The translations under genes were made by a program, and so were the position numbers. The notes under the pieces were generated by a model, which saw only the letters and a program-made list of their open reading frames with translations, searched no databases and was not told the DNA's origin. DNA of 64,000 nucleotides from CAYPAV01 sp964408805 (GTDB lineage Bacteria; Pseudomonadota; Alphaproteobacteria; UBA8366), in contig CAYPAV010000003.1 of assembly GCA_964408805.1 (NCBI GenBank), forward strand, positions 274,864 to 338,863, in the 5' to 3' direction. Below are positions 1 to 8,086 of the stretch, piece after piece (positions within the stretch are counted from its first letter, which is position 1; every line of letters starts with the position of its first letter).

Positions 1-295
1 GCTTGGCGGGGGCAATGGCGAGACCGCAATTCCCCATGACGACACTCGTGACACCGTGCCAACAGGTCGAGGTACAGAGCGGATCCCAGAGCACCTGGGC
101 ATCGTAATGCGTGTGATTGTCGATGAAGCCCGGCGAGACCGCGAGCCCTTGGGCGTCGATGGTCCGCTTCGCGGTGCCGGCGAACTTGCCGACCTCGACG
201 ATCTTGCCGTCCTGGACCGCAACATCGCCGTGAAACGACGGCATCCCCGAACCGTCGATGATCCGCCCATTCTTGATGATCAAATCGTATGACAC
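1..295 (-). CDS. N-acyl-D-amino-acid deacylase-like amidohydrolase, N-terminal part
   Basis: This is the first 98 codons of a gene that runs off the left edge. The product begins with the amidohydrolase beta-sandwich signature (YDLIIKNGRIIDGSG) and reaches the metal-binding stretch FIDNHTHYDAQVLWDP, the HxH motif of D-aminoacylase/dihydroorotase-like zinc enzymes. The family hydrolyses N-acyl-D-amino acids or cyclic amides, so it fits beside the divergent hydantoinase/oxoprolinase gene. I start it at GTG 295, which has GGAGG eight bases upstream; an in-frame ATG at 313 is possible but would put that Shine-Dalgarno sequence inside the gene. The C-terminus and the remaining catalytic residues lie outside the window, so the substrate cannot be called. 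Confidence 0.85.
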   Translation of the reverse strand, partial: MSYDLIIKNGRIIDGSGMPSFHGDVAVQDGKIVEVGKFAGTAKRTIDAQGLAVSPGFIDNHTHYDAQVLWDPLCTSTCWHGVTSVVMGNCGLAIAPAK

Positions 296-397
296 GATTT
301 CGTCCTCCCCCATGTCCCCAACGAAGCCGCCTCGGCGGCGGCTCCGATTCGATGGTACCGCATGGGCCGAGGCGGGCAAGGTCGATGGACAATGTTG

Positions 398-427
398 TTG
401 ACATTTTATCGATAAATTATCAATAAA
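398..427 (+). promoter_or_regulatory. Candidate promoter with tandem operator for the hydantoinase gene
   Basis: A perfect -35 box TTGACA lies at 398-403. Immediately after it are two adjacent 11-bp copies, TTATCGATAAA (406-416) and TTATCAATAAA (417-427), each a near-perfect palindrome and one helical turn apart. The first sits in a perfect 12-bp palindrome (405-416). The -10 box is not clear; CAATAA at 421-426 is at 17-bp spacing. The element lies between the divergent amidohydrolase and hydantoinase genes, so a repressor here could control both. The winged-helix gene downstream of the hydantoinase is the obvious candidate regulator, but that link is inference. Confidence 0.5.
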
Positions 428-461
428 GACGCTCGATGCCGATCAACCGGGAGCGACGACA

Positions 462-3400
462 ATGAACGAGGGCGCGGGCAAGGCGGGGTGGCAGTTCTGG
501 ATCGATCGCGGCGGCACCTTCACCGACGTGGTGGCGCGGCGGCCGGATGGCGGGCTGGTCACGCACAAGCTGCTCTCGGAGAATCCGGAACATTACAAGG
601 ACGCCGCCGTGCAGGGCATCCGCGACCTGCTCGGCCTAGCACCCGGAGACGCGATCCCGGCGGGCGAGATCGATGCGGTCAAGATGGGCACCACGGTCGC
701 CACCAACGCGCTTTTGGAGCGGCGCGGCGACCGCACACTCCTGGCCACCACATCGGGCTTCCGCGACCAGCTTCGCATCGGCTACCAGACTCGGCCCCGG
801 CTCTTCGACCGCCGCATCGTGCTACCGGAGATGCTTTACGAGACGGTCGTCGAGATCGACGAGCGGGTGCTGGCGGACGGCACGATCGAAACGCCGCTCG
901 ACCTCGCGGCGGCGCGGCCACTGCTGCAGGCCGCCTATGACGACGGCATTCGCGCGATCGCGGTCGTCTTCATGCACGGTTATCGCTATCCGAGTCACGA
1001 GCTGGCCCTGGCGGAATTGGCGCGCGAGATCGGCTTCACCCAAATCTCGACCAGCTACGAGACCAGCCCCCTGATGAAGTTCGTCTCACGGGGCGACACG
1101 ACCGTGGTCGATGCCTATCTGTCGCCGCTGCTGCGGCGCTATGTCGATCAGGTCGCGGCCGAACTCGGCGATGTGCGCCTCATGTTCATGCAGTCGAACG
1201 GCGGACTGACCGACGCGCATCTCTTCCAGGGCAAGGATGCCATTCTGTCGGGTCCGGCGGGCGGCATCGTCGGCGCCGTGGAGACCGCGGGCCAGGCCGG
1301 CTTCGAGCGCATCATCTCCTTCGACATGGGCGGCACCTCGACCGACGTGGCGCATTACGACGGCGAATACGAACGCGCCTTCGAGACCCTGGTGGCGGGC
1401 GTTCGCATGCGGGCCCCCATGATGCTGATCCACACGGTGGCGGCGGGCGGCGGCTCGATCTGTTTCTTCGATGGGTCGCGCTACCGCGTCGGGCCGGAAA
1501 GTGCCGGCGCCAATCCGGGGCCCGCCTGCTACCGGCGCGGCGGCCCGCTCTCGGTCACCGACTGCAACGTCATGCTGGGGAAATTGCAGCCGGAGTTCTT
1601 CCCCCATGTCTTCGGACCGAACCAGGATGCCCCCCTCGATTCCGATGTGGTGCGCGAGAAGTTCACCGCGCTGTCGGCCGAAATAGAAGCGGCGACCGGT
1701 GACGCACGCACCCCGGTCGAGGTCGCTGACGGATATCTGAAGATCGCGGTCGAGAACATGGCGAATGCGATCAAGAAGATCTCCGTCCAGCGGGGCTACG
1801 ACGTCACCGGTTATACGCTGAACTGCTTCGGGGGGGCGGGCGGCCAGCATGCCTGCCTCGTCGCCGACGCCCTTGGCATGACCAAGGTGCTGACCCACCC
1901 CTTCGCGGGTGTCCTCTCGGCCTACGGCATGGGGTTGGCCGATGTCCGCGCGCTTCGCGAGAAGGCGATCGAGACGCGGCTGGAGGCGGCGGCGATGCCG
2001 GAACTGGAGGCTACCCTCGACGACCTCGCCGCCGAGGCGATGCCGGAACTCGAACGCCAGGGCATCCCGGACGAACGGATCGAAGTATTGCGCCGCGCCC
2101 ATCTTCGCTATGAGGGCACCGACACGCCGCATCTCGTCGACCTCGGCACGCCCGACGAGATGACCGCGCGCTTCGAGGCGGCACATCGCCAGCGTTACGG
2201 CTTCGTGATGCCGGAGAAGGCGCTCATTATCGAGGCCGCGGCTGTCGAGGCGGTCGGCATCATGACCGAGGTCACGGAACCGGACATCGAAACCGATCCC
2301 GATGCCGGCGGGCTGGACACCCTGGCCACGGTCGAGACCCACATGGCGGGTGCCGCGCAGGCGACGCCGGTCTTCGATCGCGACCGGATGGGCCCCGGCG
2401 ACGCCGTCGACGGTCCGGCGATCATACGCGAGCAAACCGCGACCACCATCGTCGAGCCCGGCTGGCGGGCCGAGCTGACGGCCAAGGGCCATCTGATCTT
2501 GACCCGTATCGTGGCACTGGAGCGCGCCTTCGCCATCGGCACCGAATGCGATCCCGTCATGCTGGAGGTCTTCAACAACCTCTTCATGTCGATCGCCGAA
2601 CAGATGGGTCTGACGCTGGAAAACACCGCCTATTCGGTCAACATCAAGGAGCGGCTCGACTTCTCCTGCGCCATTTTCGATCCGGACGGCATGCTGGTCG
2701 CCAACGCGCCCCACATCCCGATCCATCTGGGTTCGATGAGCGAGAGCATCCGCACCGTTAAGCGCGAGAACGAAGGCAAGATGAAGCCGGGCGACGTCTT
2801 TACGGTCAATGCGCCCTATAACGGCGGCACCCATCTCCCCGATGTCACCGTGATCACACCGATCTTCGACGAGGCCGGCCGGGATATCCTCTTCTTCGTC
2901 GCCAGCCGCGGCCACCATGCGGATATCGGCGGCATCACGCCGGGCTCGATGCCGCCCGACAGCCATGTGGTCGAGGAGGAGGGTATTCTGTTCGACAATT
3001 TCATGCTGGTCGACGGCGGCACCTTCCTGGAAACCAAGCTCCGCGATCATCTGGGCGCCGGCCCCTACCCGGCGCGCAATCCGGACCACAACGTGGCCGA
3101 CCTCAAGGCCCAGATCGCGGCCGGCGAGAAGGGCGTCCAGGAGGTCCGGAAAATGATCGAGCAGTTCGGCCTCGACGTCGTCCACGCCTATATGAAACAC
3201 GTTCAGGACAACGCCGAGGAACAGGTCCGCCGGGTCATCGACGTGATGCAGGACGGCGAATTCGAATACCCGATGGATGAAGGGGCCGTGATCAAGGTCC
3301 GAATTACTTTCGACAAGGAAAACCGGGCCGCCACGGTCGATTTCACCGGCACCAGCAACCAACGCCCCTCCAACTTCAATGCCCCCTCGGCGGTGGCGCG

Positions 3401-4112
3401 CTCGGCCGTGCTCTATGTCTTTCGCTGTCTGGTCGACGACAATATCCCGTTGAACGAGGGCTGCCTGAAGCCGATCGACATCATCATTCCCGAAGGCTCG
3501 ATGCTGGCACCGAAATATCCCGCCGCCGTCGTGGCCGGCAATGTCGAGACCAGCCAGGCGGTGACCGACACGCTGTTCGGCGCCTTGGGCGTGCTGGCAG
3601 CGAGCCAGGGAACCATGAACAACCTCACCTTCGGCAACGACCGCCATCAATATTACGAGACGGTCTGCGGCGGCTCGGGCGCCGGGCCCGATTTCGACGG
3701 CACCTCGGCGATCCACACCCACATGACCAATACCCGCCTCACCGACCCCGAAATCCTGGAATGGCGCTATCCCGTGGTGTTGGAGAGTTTCGGGGTGCGG
3801 CGCGGCAGCGGGGGTGCGGGCCGCTTCAAGGGCGGTGACGGCACTTTCCGGCGCATCCGCTTCCAGGAGGAGATGGAGGTCGTGATCCTCTCCAACCACC
3901 GCATCGTACCGCCCTACGGTGTCGATGGCGGGGCGACGGGTCAGTGCGGACGGAACTGGGTCGAACGCACCGACGGCACTCGCGACGAGATGACCGGCAT
4001 GGACAAGCGCCATGTGGCGGCGGGCGACGTCTTCGTCCTGCAGACGCCCACGGGCGGCGGCTTCGGCCCCGCCACCGAGCGCATCGAACCCCTGCCGGAG
4101 GCCGCGGAATGA
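462..4112 (+). CDS. Fused hydantoinase/5-oxoprolinase (HyuA-HyuB)
   Basis: This 1216-residue protein joins the two usually separate subunits of the hydantoinase/oxoprolinase family. Residues about 10-680 are HyuA-like: an N-terminal ATP-binding start (FWIDRGGTFTDVV), then SGPAGGIVGA and FDMGGTSTDV of the actin-like fold. Residues about 700-1210 are HyuB-like, with NAPYNGGTHLPDVTVI, GHHADIGGITPGSMP and a C-terminal GGSGAGPDFDG / RRGSGGAGRFKGGDG glycine-rich part. The family performs ATP-dependent opening of 5-oxoproline or hydantoin-type rings, in the cytoplasm. The length equals eukaryotic-type fused 5-oxoprolinase (about 1250). A weak GGGAG lies 5' of ATG 462. The winged-helix gene follows 22 bp later, and an amidohydrolase is divergent upstream. 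Oxoproline, hydantoin and N-methylhydantoin cannot be told apart from sequence alone. Confidence 0.93.
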   Translation: MNEGAGKAGWQFWIDRGGTFTDVVARRPDGGLVTHKLLSENPEHYKDAAVQGIRDLLGLAPGDAIPAGEIDAVKMGTTVATNALLERRGDRTLLATTSGFRDQLRIGYQTRPRLFDRRIVLPEMLYETVVEIDERVLADGTIETPLDLAAARPLLQAAYDDGIRAIAVVFMHGYRYPSHELALAELAREIGFTQISTSYETSPLMKFVSRGDTTVVDAYLSPLLRRYVDQVAAELGDVRLMFMQSNGGLTDAHLFQGKDAILSGPAGGIVGAVETAGQAGFERIISFDMGGTSTDVAHYDGEYERAFETLVAGVRMRAPMMLIHTVAAGGGSICFFDGSRYRVGPESAGANPGPACYRRGGPLSVTDCNVMLGKLQPEFFPHVFGPNQDAPLDSDVVREKFTALSAEIEAATGDARTPVEVADGYLKIAVENMANAIKKISVQRGYDVTGYTLNCFGGAGGQHACLVADALGMTKVLTHPFAGVLSAYGMGLADVRALREKAIETRLEAAAMPELEATLDDLAAEAMPELERQGIPDERIEVLRRAHLRYEGTDTPHLVDLGTPDEMTARFEAAHRQRYGFVMPEKALIIEAAAVEAVGIMTEVTEPDIETDPDAGGLDTLATVETHMAGAAQATPVFDRDRMGPGDAVDGPAIIREQTATTIVEPGWRAELTAKGHLILTRIVALERAFAIGTECDPVMLEVFNNLFMSIAEQMGLTLENTAYSVNIKERLDFSCAIFDPDGMLVANAPHIPIHLGSMSESIRTVKRENEGKMKPGDVFTVNAPYNGGTHLPDVTVITPIFDEAGRDILFFVASRGHHADIGGITPGSMPPDSHVVEEEGILFDNFMLVDGGTFLETKLRDHLGAGPYPARNPDHNVADLKAQIAAGEKGVQEVRKMIEQFGLDVVHAYMKHVQDNAEEQVRRVIDVMQDGEFEYPMDEGAVIKVRITFDKENRAATVDFTGTSNQRPSNFNAPSAVARSAVLYVFRCLVDDNIPLNEGCLKPIDIIIPEGSMLAPKYPAAVVAGNVETSQAVTDTLFGALGVLAASQGTMNNLTFGNDRHQYYETVCGGSGAGPDFDGTSAIHTHMTNTRLTDPEILEWRYPVVLESFGVRRGSGGAGRFKGGDGTFRRIRFQEEMEVVILSNHRIVPPYGVDGGATGQCGRNWVERTDGTRDEMTGMDKRHVAAGDVFVLQTPTGGGFGPATERIEPLPEAAE

Positions 4113-4134
4113 GCGCGTTGGAAAGAGGTGTCAT

Positions 4135-4653
4135 ATGAGTGGCGCGAAGCCGGACCGGATCGTCTCCTCGGCCCATCTTGTCTCGGAGGGGGCGGCGGAG
4201 ACGAGCGAACTCGAATACGGCCTCTTCATCGCCAGCAATGCCTTCAACCGCTGGATCACGCGCTGCATGGCGGCGGCGGGAATCGAGGATCTGAGCCCGC
4301 TCGACGTCATGGTGCTGCACACGGTGAACCACCGGGGTCGGGCGAAGAAACTGGCCGGCATCTGCTTCACCCTCAACATCGAGGACACCCACACGGTCAA
4401 CTACGCGCTGAAGAAACTGCTGCGGCACGGCTTGGTCGCCGCCGACCGCCAGGGCAAGGAACGCCTGTATTCCGCTAGCCCCGAGGGCGAGGCGGCCTGC
4501 ACCCGCTACCGCGAGGTGCGGGAAGCCTGCCTCATTGAAACCCTGACCGCGCTTGGCACCGTGGATACGGAAGAGATCGGTGCCGCGGCGCGGGTGCTAC
4601 GGGCCTTGTCGGGTCTCTATGACCAGGCGGCACGGGCGGCGACAAGTTTGTAA
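4135..4653 (+). CDS. Winged-helix (MarR-like) transcriptional regulator
   Basis: This 172-residue protein has a single winged-helix domain. Residues about 55-115 (LSPLDVMVLHTVNHRGRAKK to RHGLVAADRQGKERLYSAS) give the recognition helices and the wing. The family is MarR-like and is often found next to oxoprolinase/hydantoinase genes. I start it at ATG 4135 behind GGAAAGAGG; longer in-frame versions would overlap the hydantoinase gene heavily. It is probably co-transcribed with that gene and is the likely ligand-responsive regulator of the locus. Its operator could be the tandem TTATC(G/A)ATAAA element at 406-427; this is inference from position. Confidence 0.82.
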   Translation: MSGAKPDRIVSSAHLVSEGAAETSELEYGLFIASNAFNRWITRCMAAAGIEDLSPLDVMVLHTVNHRGRAKKLAGICFTLNIEDTHTVNYALKKLLRHGLVAADRQGKERLYSASPEGEAACTRYREVREACLIETLTALGTVDTEEIGAAARVLRALSGLYDQAARAATSL

Positions 4654-4704
4654 GTTTTCGCTTATGTCGCAATACACCGTCTACAACCTCGCAGAAATCA
4701 GGGG

Positions 4705-5787
4705 TCAACTGATAAGGCCCTCAATTGCTTGGTCCACGACTTCCTTTCCCTGTTTCCAAATGGCTTCCTTCCAGTCGTCCGCTTCGGGATAGAAAACCCG
4801 TCGCATCTCGGCTTTGATGCCTTGCGCTTTTGGATTGTCTTCGCCTCCGTGATGATGCAACCAATTTTCCGCTTGCATCGCCAAGAACACTTTCATTGGG
4901 GGCACCGTGCCAAACTCAAGTGTAACACTGGTAACTTCACGATCCGCCAACATGTCCGAAACAGCAAACTTGATCGCTCCTGTGAGCTCTATCCCGACAG
5001 CCTCGCCCGTCCTCGTCGTCCTGGCTCGGTTTCCCCACCATGTATTAGCCCGTTCATGGGCGGGCGATCCGGGCACATAATCTTGGATACATTCGCCGAC
5101 GCCGTATGGACCGAGGCCCGTGTGGAAATCGACGAAGGCGACACGCGACACGATGGGCAAATGCCGCCGCACAATCGATCGAAACGTTTTGTTCGACCAT
5201 GTCTCGCTCCGACCACCGTAGAAAAGCCCCTCCGAGTGCTCGTACTGACCACGAGATATTGCGGCCTGCAGCGCCGCGGTTCCATGAAGTGCGCGATAAG
5301 ATGACAACCGGGCGACTGACAATGACTTGGTGAAAGCCGTGTAGGAATTCGGTGCGATCGCCCGGGCCAAGGCATCGTAGTTCGAGTTTTTCGGATGGGA
5401 TTTTGAGTGATCCAGGAAGTTTCGATTCAGGTCGACATTATTTTCGTTGACCCGGCGCAAATACGCGAATCCATAGGGGTTGATCGCATGGACCATTATT
5501 ATGCGAAGCCCTTGCAAAACTCTCCGCTCGATCCCCGAATTCAGCAAACCGACTTGAATAGCGGAACCAGCAAACCCCTCCACTCCGTGAGTTCCAGATG
5601 AAAGTAAAAGGGCCGTGTCCGCGTCATCCGGACCCAAAATGCAAACTTCAGTGGACAATGGATCACCCTGAGGGCCGGATATTGGAAGCTCGTAGACGTC
5701 TATCTCCGCTCCCGCCGCAATACATGCCTCGCGAAATTTGAACCGTGCTTCCGTGTAGTCAGCCGAAAAATAATCTGACGCAAGCAT
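4705..5787 (-). CDS. DUF2817 family M14-like metallopeptidase
   Basis: This protein of about 360 residues belongs to DUF2817, a branch of the M14 carboxypeptidase/succinylglutamate desuccinylase fold. Visible zinc-site motifs are SSGTHGVEGFAG (His and Glu ligands), NENNVDLNRNF and VDFHTGLG (third ligand), with TLEFGT near the C-terminus carrying the likely catalytic Glu. No signal peptide is seen. ATG 5787 has AAGGGA eight bases upstream; a TTG two codons earlier is possible. The gene is clearly lower in GC (about 45-52% in places) than its flanks, and codon use differs, which suggests recent acquisition. The physiological substrate is unknown; a peptide or acylated amino acid is plausible. 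Confidence 0.88.
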   Translation of the reverse strand: MLASDYFSADYTEARFKFREACIAAGAEIDVYELPISGPQGDPLSTEVCILGPDDADTALLLSSGTHGVEGFAGSAIQVGLLNSGIERRVLQGLRIIMVHAINPYGFAYLRRVNENNVDLNRNFLDHSKSHPKNSNYDALARAIAPNSYTAFTKSLSVARLSSYRALHGTAALQAAISRGQYEHSEGLFYGGRSETWSNKTFRSIVRRHLPIVSRVAFVDFHTGLGPYGVGECIQDYVPGSPAHERANTWWGNRARTTRTGEAVGIELTGAIKFAVSDMLADREVTSVTLEFGTVPPMKVFLAMQAENWLHHHGGEDNPKAQGIKAEMRRVFYPEADDWKEAIWKQGKEVVDQAIEGLIS

Positions 5788-6042
5788 GCTCAAAATCCCT
5801 TGTAGATGGATCTGTCATCGCTCGACTGTACGAGGCTAACGCCCCACTCATTCGGCCTAATATTAGCGACACCTTCAAACGCTATACCACATTCCCCGTG
5901 GCCACCGCGGAGGATGCGGATAACCGCAAGCCGGCGCCCCGGCCCACGGCAGGCCGCCAGCGTTTGAAAGGCGACCGGCGATGGGGTATCGATTGTCGCT
6001 GGCGTGGGAAACGGGCGGTTCAGCGAGACGCGAGGGGACGTC

Positions 6043-6828
6043 GTGACGGAGGGACCTCGGAAGGGAAAGATATTTGGGATCGGGCTTTCCCGGACCGGGA
6101 CGACCAGTTTGACGGAAGCCCTCCGAATCCTCGGCTATTCGGCCATACATTTCCCCTGGCGGTTTTCGGAGATCGACGGCGTCGACGCCGCGACCGATAC
6201 ACCGGTAGCGCTGAAATACGCCGAACTCGACAAGCGCTATCCCGGCAGCCGCTTCATCCTGACCCATCGCGATCGGAAAGCCTGGCTTCGGTCGTGCCAA
6301 AAATTCTGGCGCAAAAACGCCGAGGATTTCGCCGCCGTGCCGGCCTTCGTCGATCTCCACACCAAGCTCTATGGCGGGCCGACTTTCAGCCGGAAGCGCT
6401 TCGGCGAGGCCTACGACCGGCATGTCGACGGCGTGAACGCCTTCTTTCGCGACCGGCCGGCGGATCTGCTCGTCATCGACATCGCCCGCGAAGACGACCC
6501 CTGGCGGCCGCTTGCCGCCTTTCTCGAAGCGGATATTCCGGAGACGCCGTTCCCCCGTCAGAACCGCTCCGACATCGTCGATGCGATCCTGCGTCACCTC
6601 CTTTCCACGTTTTCGGCCGAGAGGGTGGCGGGGATGGCGAATGTGGCCGAGGAATATGTCGAGGAGCTCGCCGGCCGATCCGGCGCGGCGCCGGCCATCG
6701 TGCTCGACGGCGGGTACGAAGCGGACTCGATCATTCGCCATGTCGTTCGCACCCTGGGAATAACCGAGGCGGCGCAAGTGCTCGACGTTCCGCTAGCGGA
6801 ACTCAATGGGGCATTAGAGCGGCATTAA
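6043..6828 (+). CDS. Sulfotransferase family protein
   Basis: This 261-residue protein opens with the 5'-phosphosulfate-binding loop of PAPS-dependent sulfotransferases, KIFGIGLSRTGTTSL (about residues 8-22). A 3'-phosphate-binding candidate follows (ILTHRDRKAWLRS, about residue 75). The family moves a sulfuryl group from PAPS to a hydroxyl or amino acceptor. I prefer GTG 6043, which has GAGGGG just upstream, over GTG 6004 in the same frame. It stands alone and converges on clpS with 16 bp between stops. The acceptor cannot be predicted. Confidence 0.85.
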   Translation: MTEGPRKGKIFGIGLSRTGTTSLTEALRILGYSAIHFPWRFSEIDGVDAATDTPVALKYAELDKRYPGSRFILTHRDRKAWLRSCQKFWRKNAEDFAAVPAFVDLHTKLYGGPTFSRKRFGEAYDRHVDGVNAFFRDRPADLLVIDIAREDDPWRPLAAFLEADIPETPFPRQNRSDIVDAILRHLLSTFSAERVAGMANVAEEYVEELAGRSGAAPAIVLDGGYEADSIIRHVVRTLGITEAAQVLDVPLAELNGALERH

Positions 6829-6844
6829 TCGGCGGGACCGGCCC

Positions 6845-7150
6845 CTACTCCTCCGGTTCGGTCGTGAACATCAGCGGGTGTCCCTTGCGGCGGCCCATAT
6901 CCGTCGCTTCGGTCGCCTTGCTCTCGGCGATATCCTTGGTGTAGACGGCGACGACCCCGGCGCCCCGCGTATGCGCGGTTACCATCACCCGGTAGGCCTG
7001 TTCCTCGCTCATCTTGAAGACCGCCTTCAAGACCGTGACGACGAACTCGCGTGGCGTGAAATCGTCGTTGACCAGGATTACCTTGTGGAGACGGGGGCGT
7101 TCCGTCTTCGGTTTGGTCTTCGTGACCGTGTCGGTATGGTTGTCGCTCAT
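6845..7150 (-). CDS. clpS: ATP-dependent Clp protease adaptor ClpS
   Basis: This is a 101-residue ClpS. The core shows HKVILVNDDFTPREFVV (N-degron pocket with the Asn-Asp pair), AYRVMVTAHTRGAGVV (helix with the clamp His) and VYTKDIAESKA. A flexible, charged N-terminal tail of about 22 residues precedes the core, as the family needs for threading into ClpA. ClpS hands proteins with destabilising N-terminal residues to ClpAP in the cytoplasm. The start ATG 7150 follows the family length. clpA is not next to it here. The window also holds SspB and tmRNA, so two different Clp adaptors are encoded within 15 kb. Confidence 0.96.
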   Translation of the reverse strand: MSDNHTDTVTKTKPKTERPRLHKVILVNDDFTPREFVVTVLKAVFKMSEEQAYRVMVTAHTRGAGVVAVYTKDIAESKATEATDMGRRKGHPLMFTTEPEE

Positions 7151-7312
7151 CCGCCCTACCCGTGACTGTTCGGGCCATCGTCGGGCTAGTTTCGCACGTC
7201 CCCGGCGGCCCGTCCACGCGAGGGCCGGGCCACCCGCAGGCTCAACGCTTGATGACCCCGCATTCGGCGCAATATCTCTCCCTGAGCCCATGAACCGGGA
7301 GGATTTCGAACA

Positions 7313-8086
7313 TTGGACCACCTTGAGCGCGTCAAACAGGAATTCACCCGTCAGGCCGATACCTTCGATGCCCATGCGGTGATCGCCGACGATCAGGTCG
7401 CGACGCGCTTTCAGACGGCGATCGGCACGGCGGCCGAGGGGACCCTCCTGGATGTCGCCTGCGGGCCGGGTGTCGTGACCGCGGCCTTGGCCGGCCGGGC
7501 GGCGGCGGTGACCGCCTTCGACGCCACGCCGGCAATGCTCGAGAAGGCGCGGAAGCGCTGCGCCGAGGCCGGTCTCGACAATGTCCGGTTCGAACAGGGA
7601 AACGCCGAGGCGCTGCCCTTCGACGCGGGCGCTTTCGACGGCGTCGTCACTCGCTTGGCCATCCACCATTTCGCCCACCCGAAACGCGTTCTCGATGAGA
7701 TGGTTCGCGTGCTCCGCCCCGGCGGCATGGCGGTGATCGCCGATGTGAGCGTCTCGGAAGATACCGCGGAAGCGGCCCTCCAAAACGCGATCGAGATCAT
7801 CCGAGACCCATCGCATGTCCGGATGTTGCCGGAGACCGAATTGAATTCCCTGATCGGAGGTTCGGGCTTATCGATCATGTCCCACTCCACATGGGACAAA
7901 GCGCGCGAGTTGGAGGAATGGATGGGAATTGCCAACGACCCGGGACGCGCGAACGCGGTTCGCACGATCGCCCGCGTGCTGGCCGAGGAGGGCCGAACCG
8001 CGGGCATGGGTCTTTCGATCAAAGATGATGCGGTGGTGTTCTTCCATCGCTGGCATCTGATCATGGCGCGGCGACCCTCGAATTAA
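7313..8086 (+). CDS. Class I SAM-dependent methyltransferase (UbiE/type 11-like)
   Basis: This 257-residue protein carries SAM motif I LLDVACGPGVVTAAL (residues about 44-58), an acidic motif II (AFDATPAML), and the post-motif VLRPGGMAVIADVS. It resembles COG2226/type 11 enzymes that methylate quinone precursors or small molecules; the acceptor is unknown. The likely start is TTG 7313, which has GGGAGGA nine bases upstream. It is divergent from clpS. Its TAA shares four bases with the TAA of the opposing flavoprotein gene. Confidence 0.87.
   Translation: MDHLERVKQEFTRQADTFDAHAVIADDQVATRFQTAIGTAAEGTLLDVACGPGVVTAALAGRAAAVTAFDATPAMLEKARKRCAEAGLDNVRFEQGNAEALPFDAGAFDGVVTRLAIHHFAHPKRVLDEMVRVLRPGGMAVIADVSVSEDTAEAALQNAIEIIRDPSHVRMLPETELNSLIGGSGLSIMSHSTWDKARELEEWMGIANDPGRANAVRTIARVLAEEGRTAGMGLSIKDDAVVFFHRWHLIMARRPSN

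Noticed and set aside
1086..4013. A 975-codon open frame on the minus strand opposite the hydantoinase gene
   Set aside because: It has no domain I recognise, is rich in Arg/Gly/His/Asp as expected for the antisense of a GC-rich gene, and the plus strand encodes a well-defined enzyme over the same length.
5857..5866. Palindrome CTAATATTAG upstream of the sulfotransferase gene
   Set aside because: Only 10 bp long, in an AT-richer gap, without a paired copy or a promoter around it.
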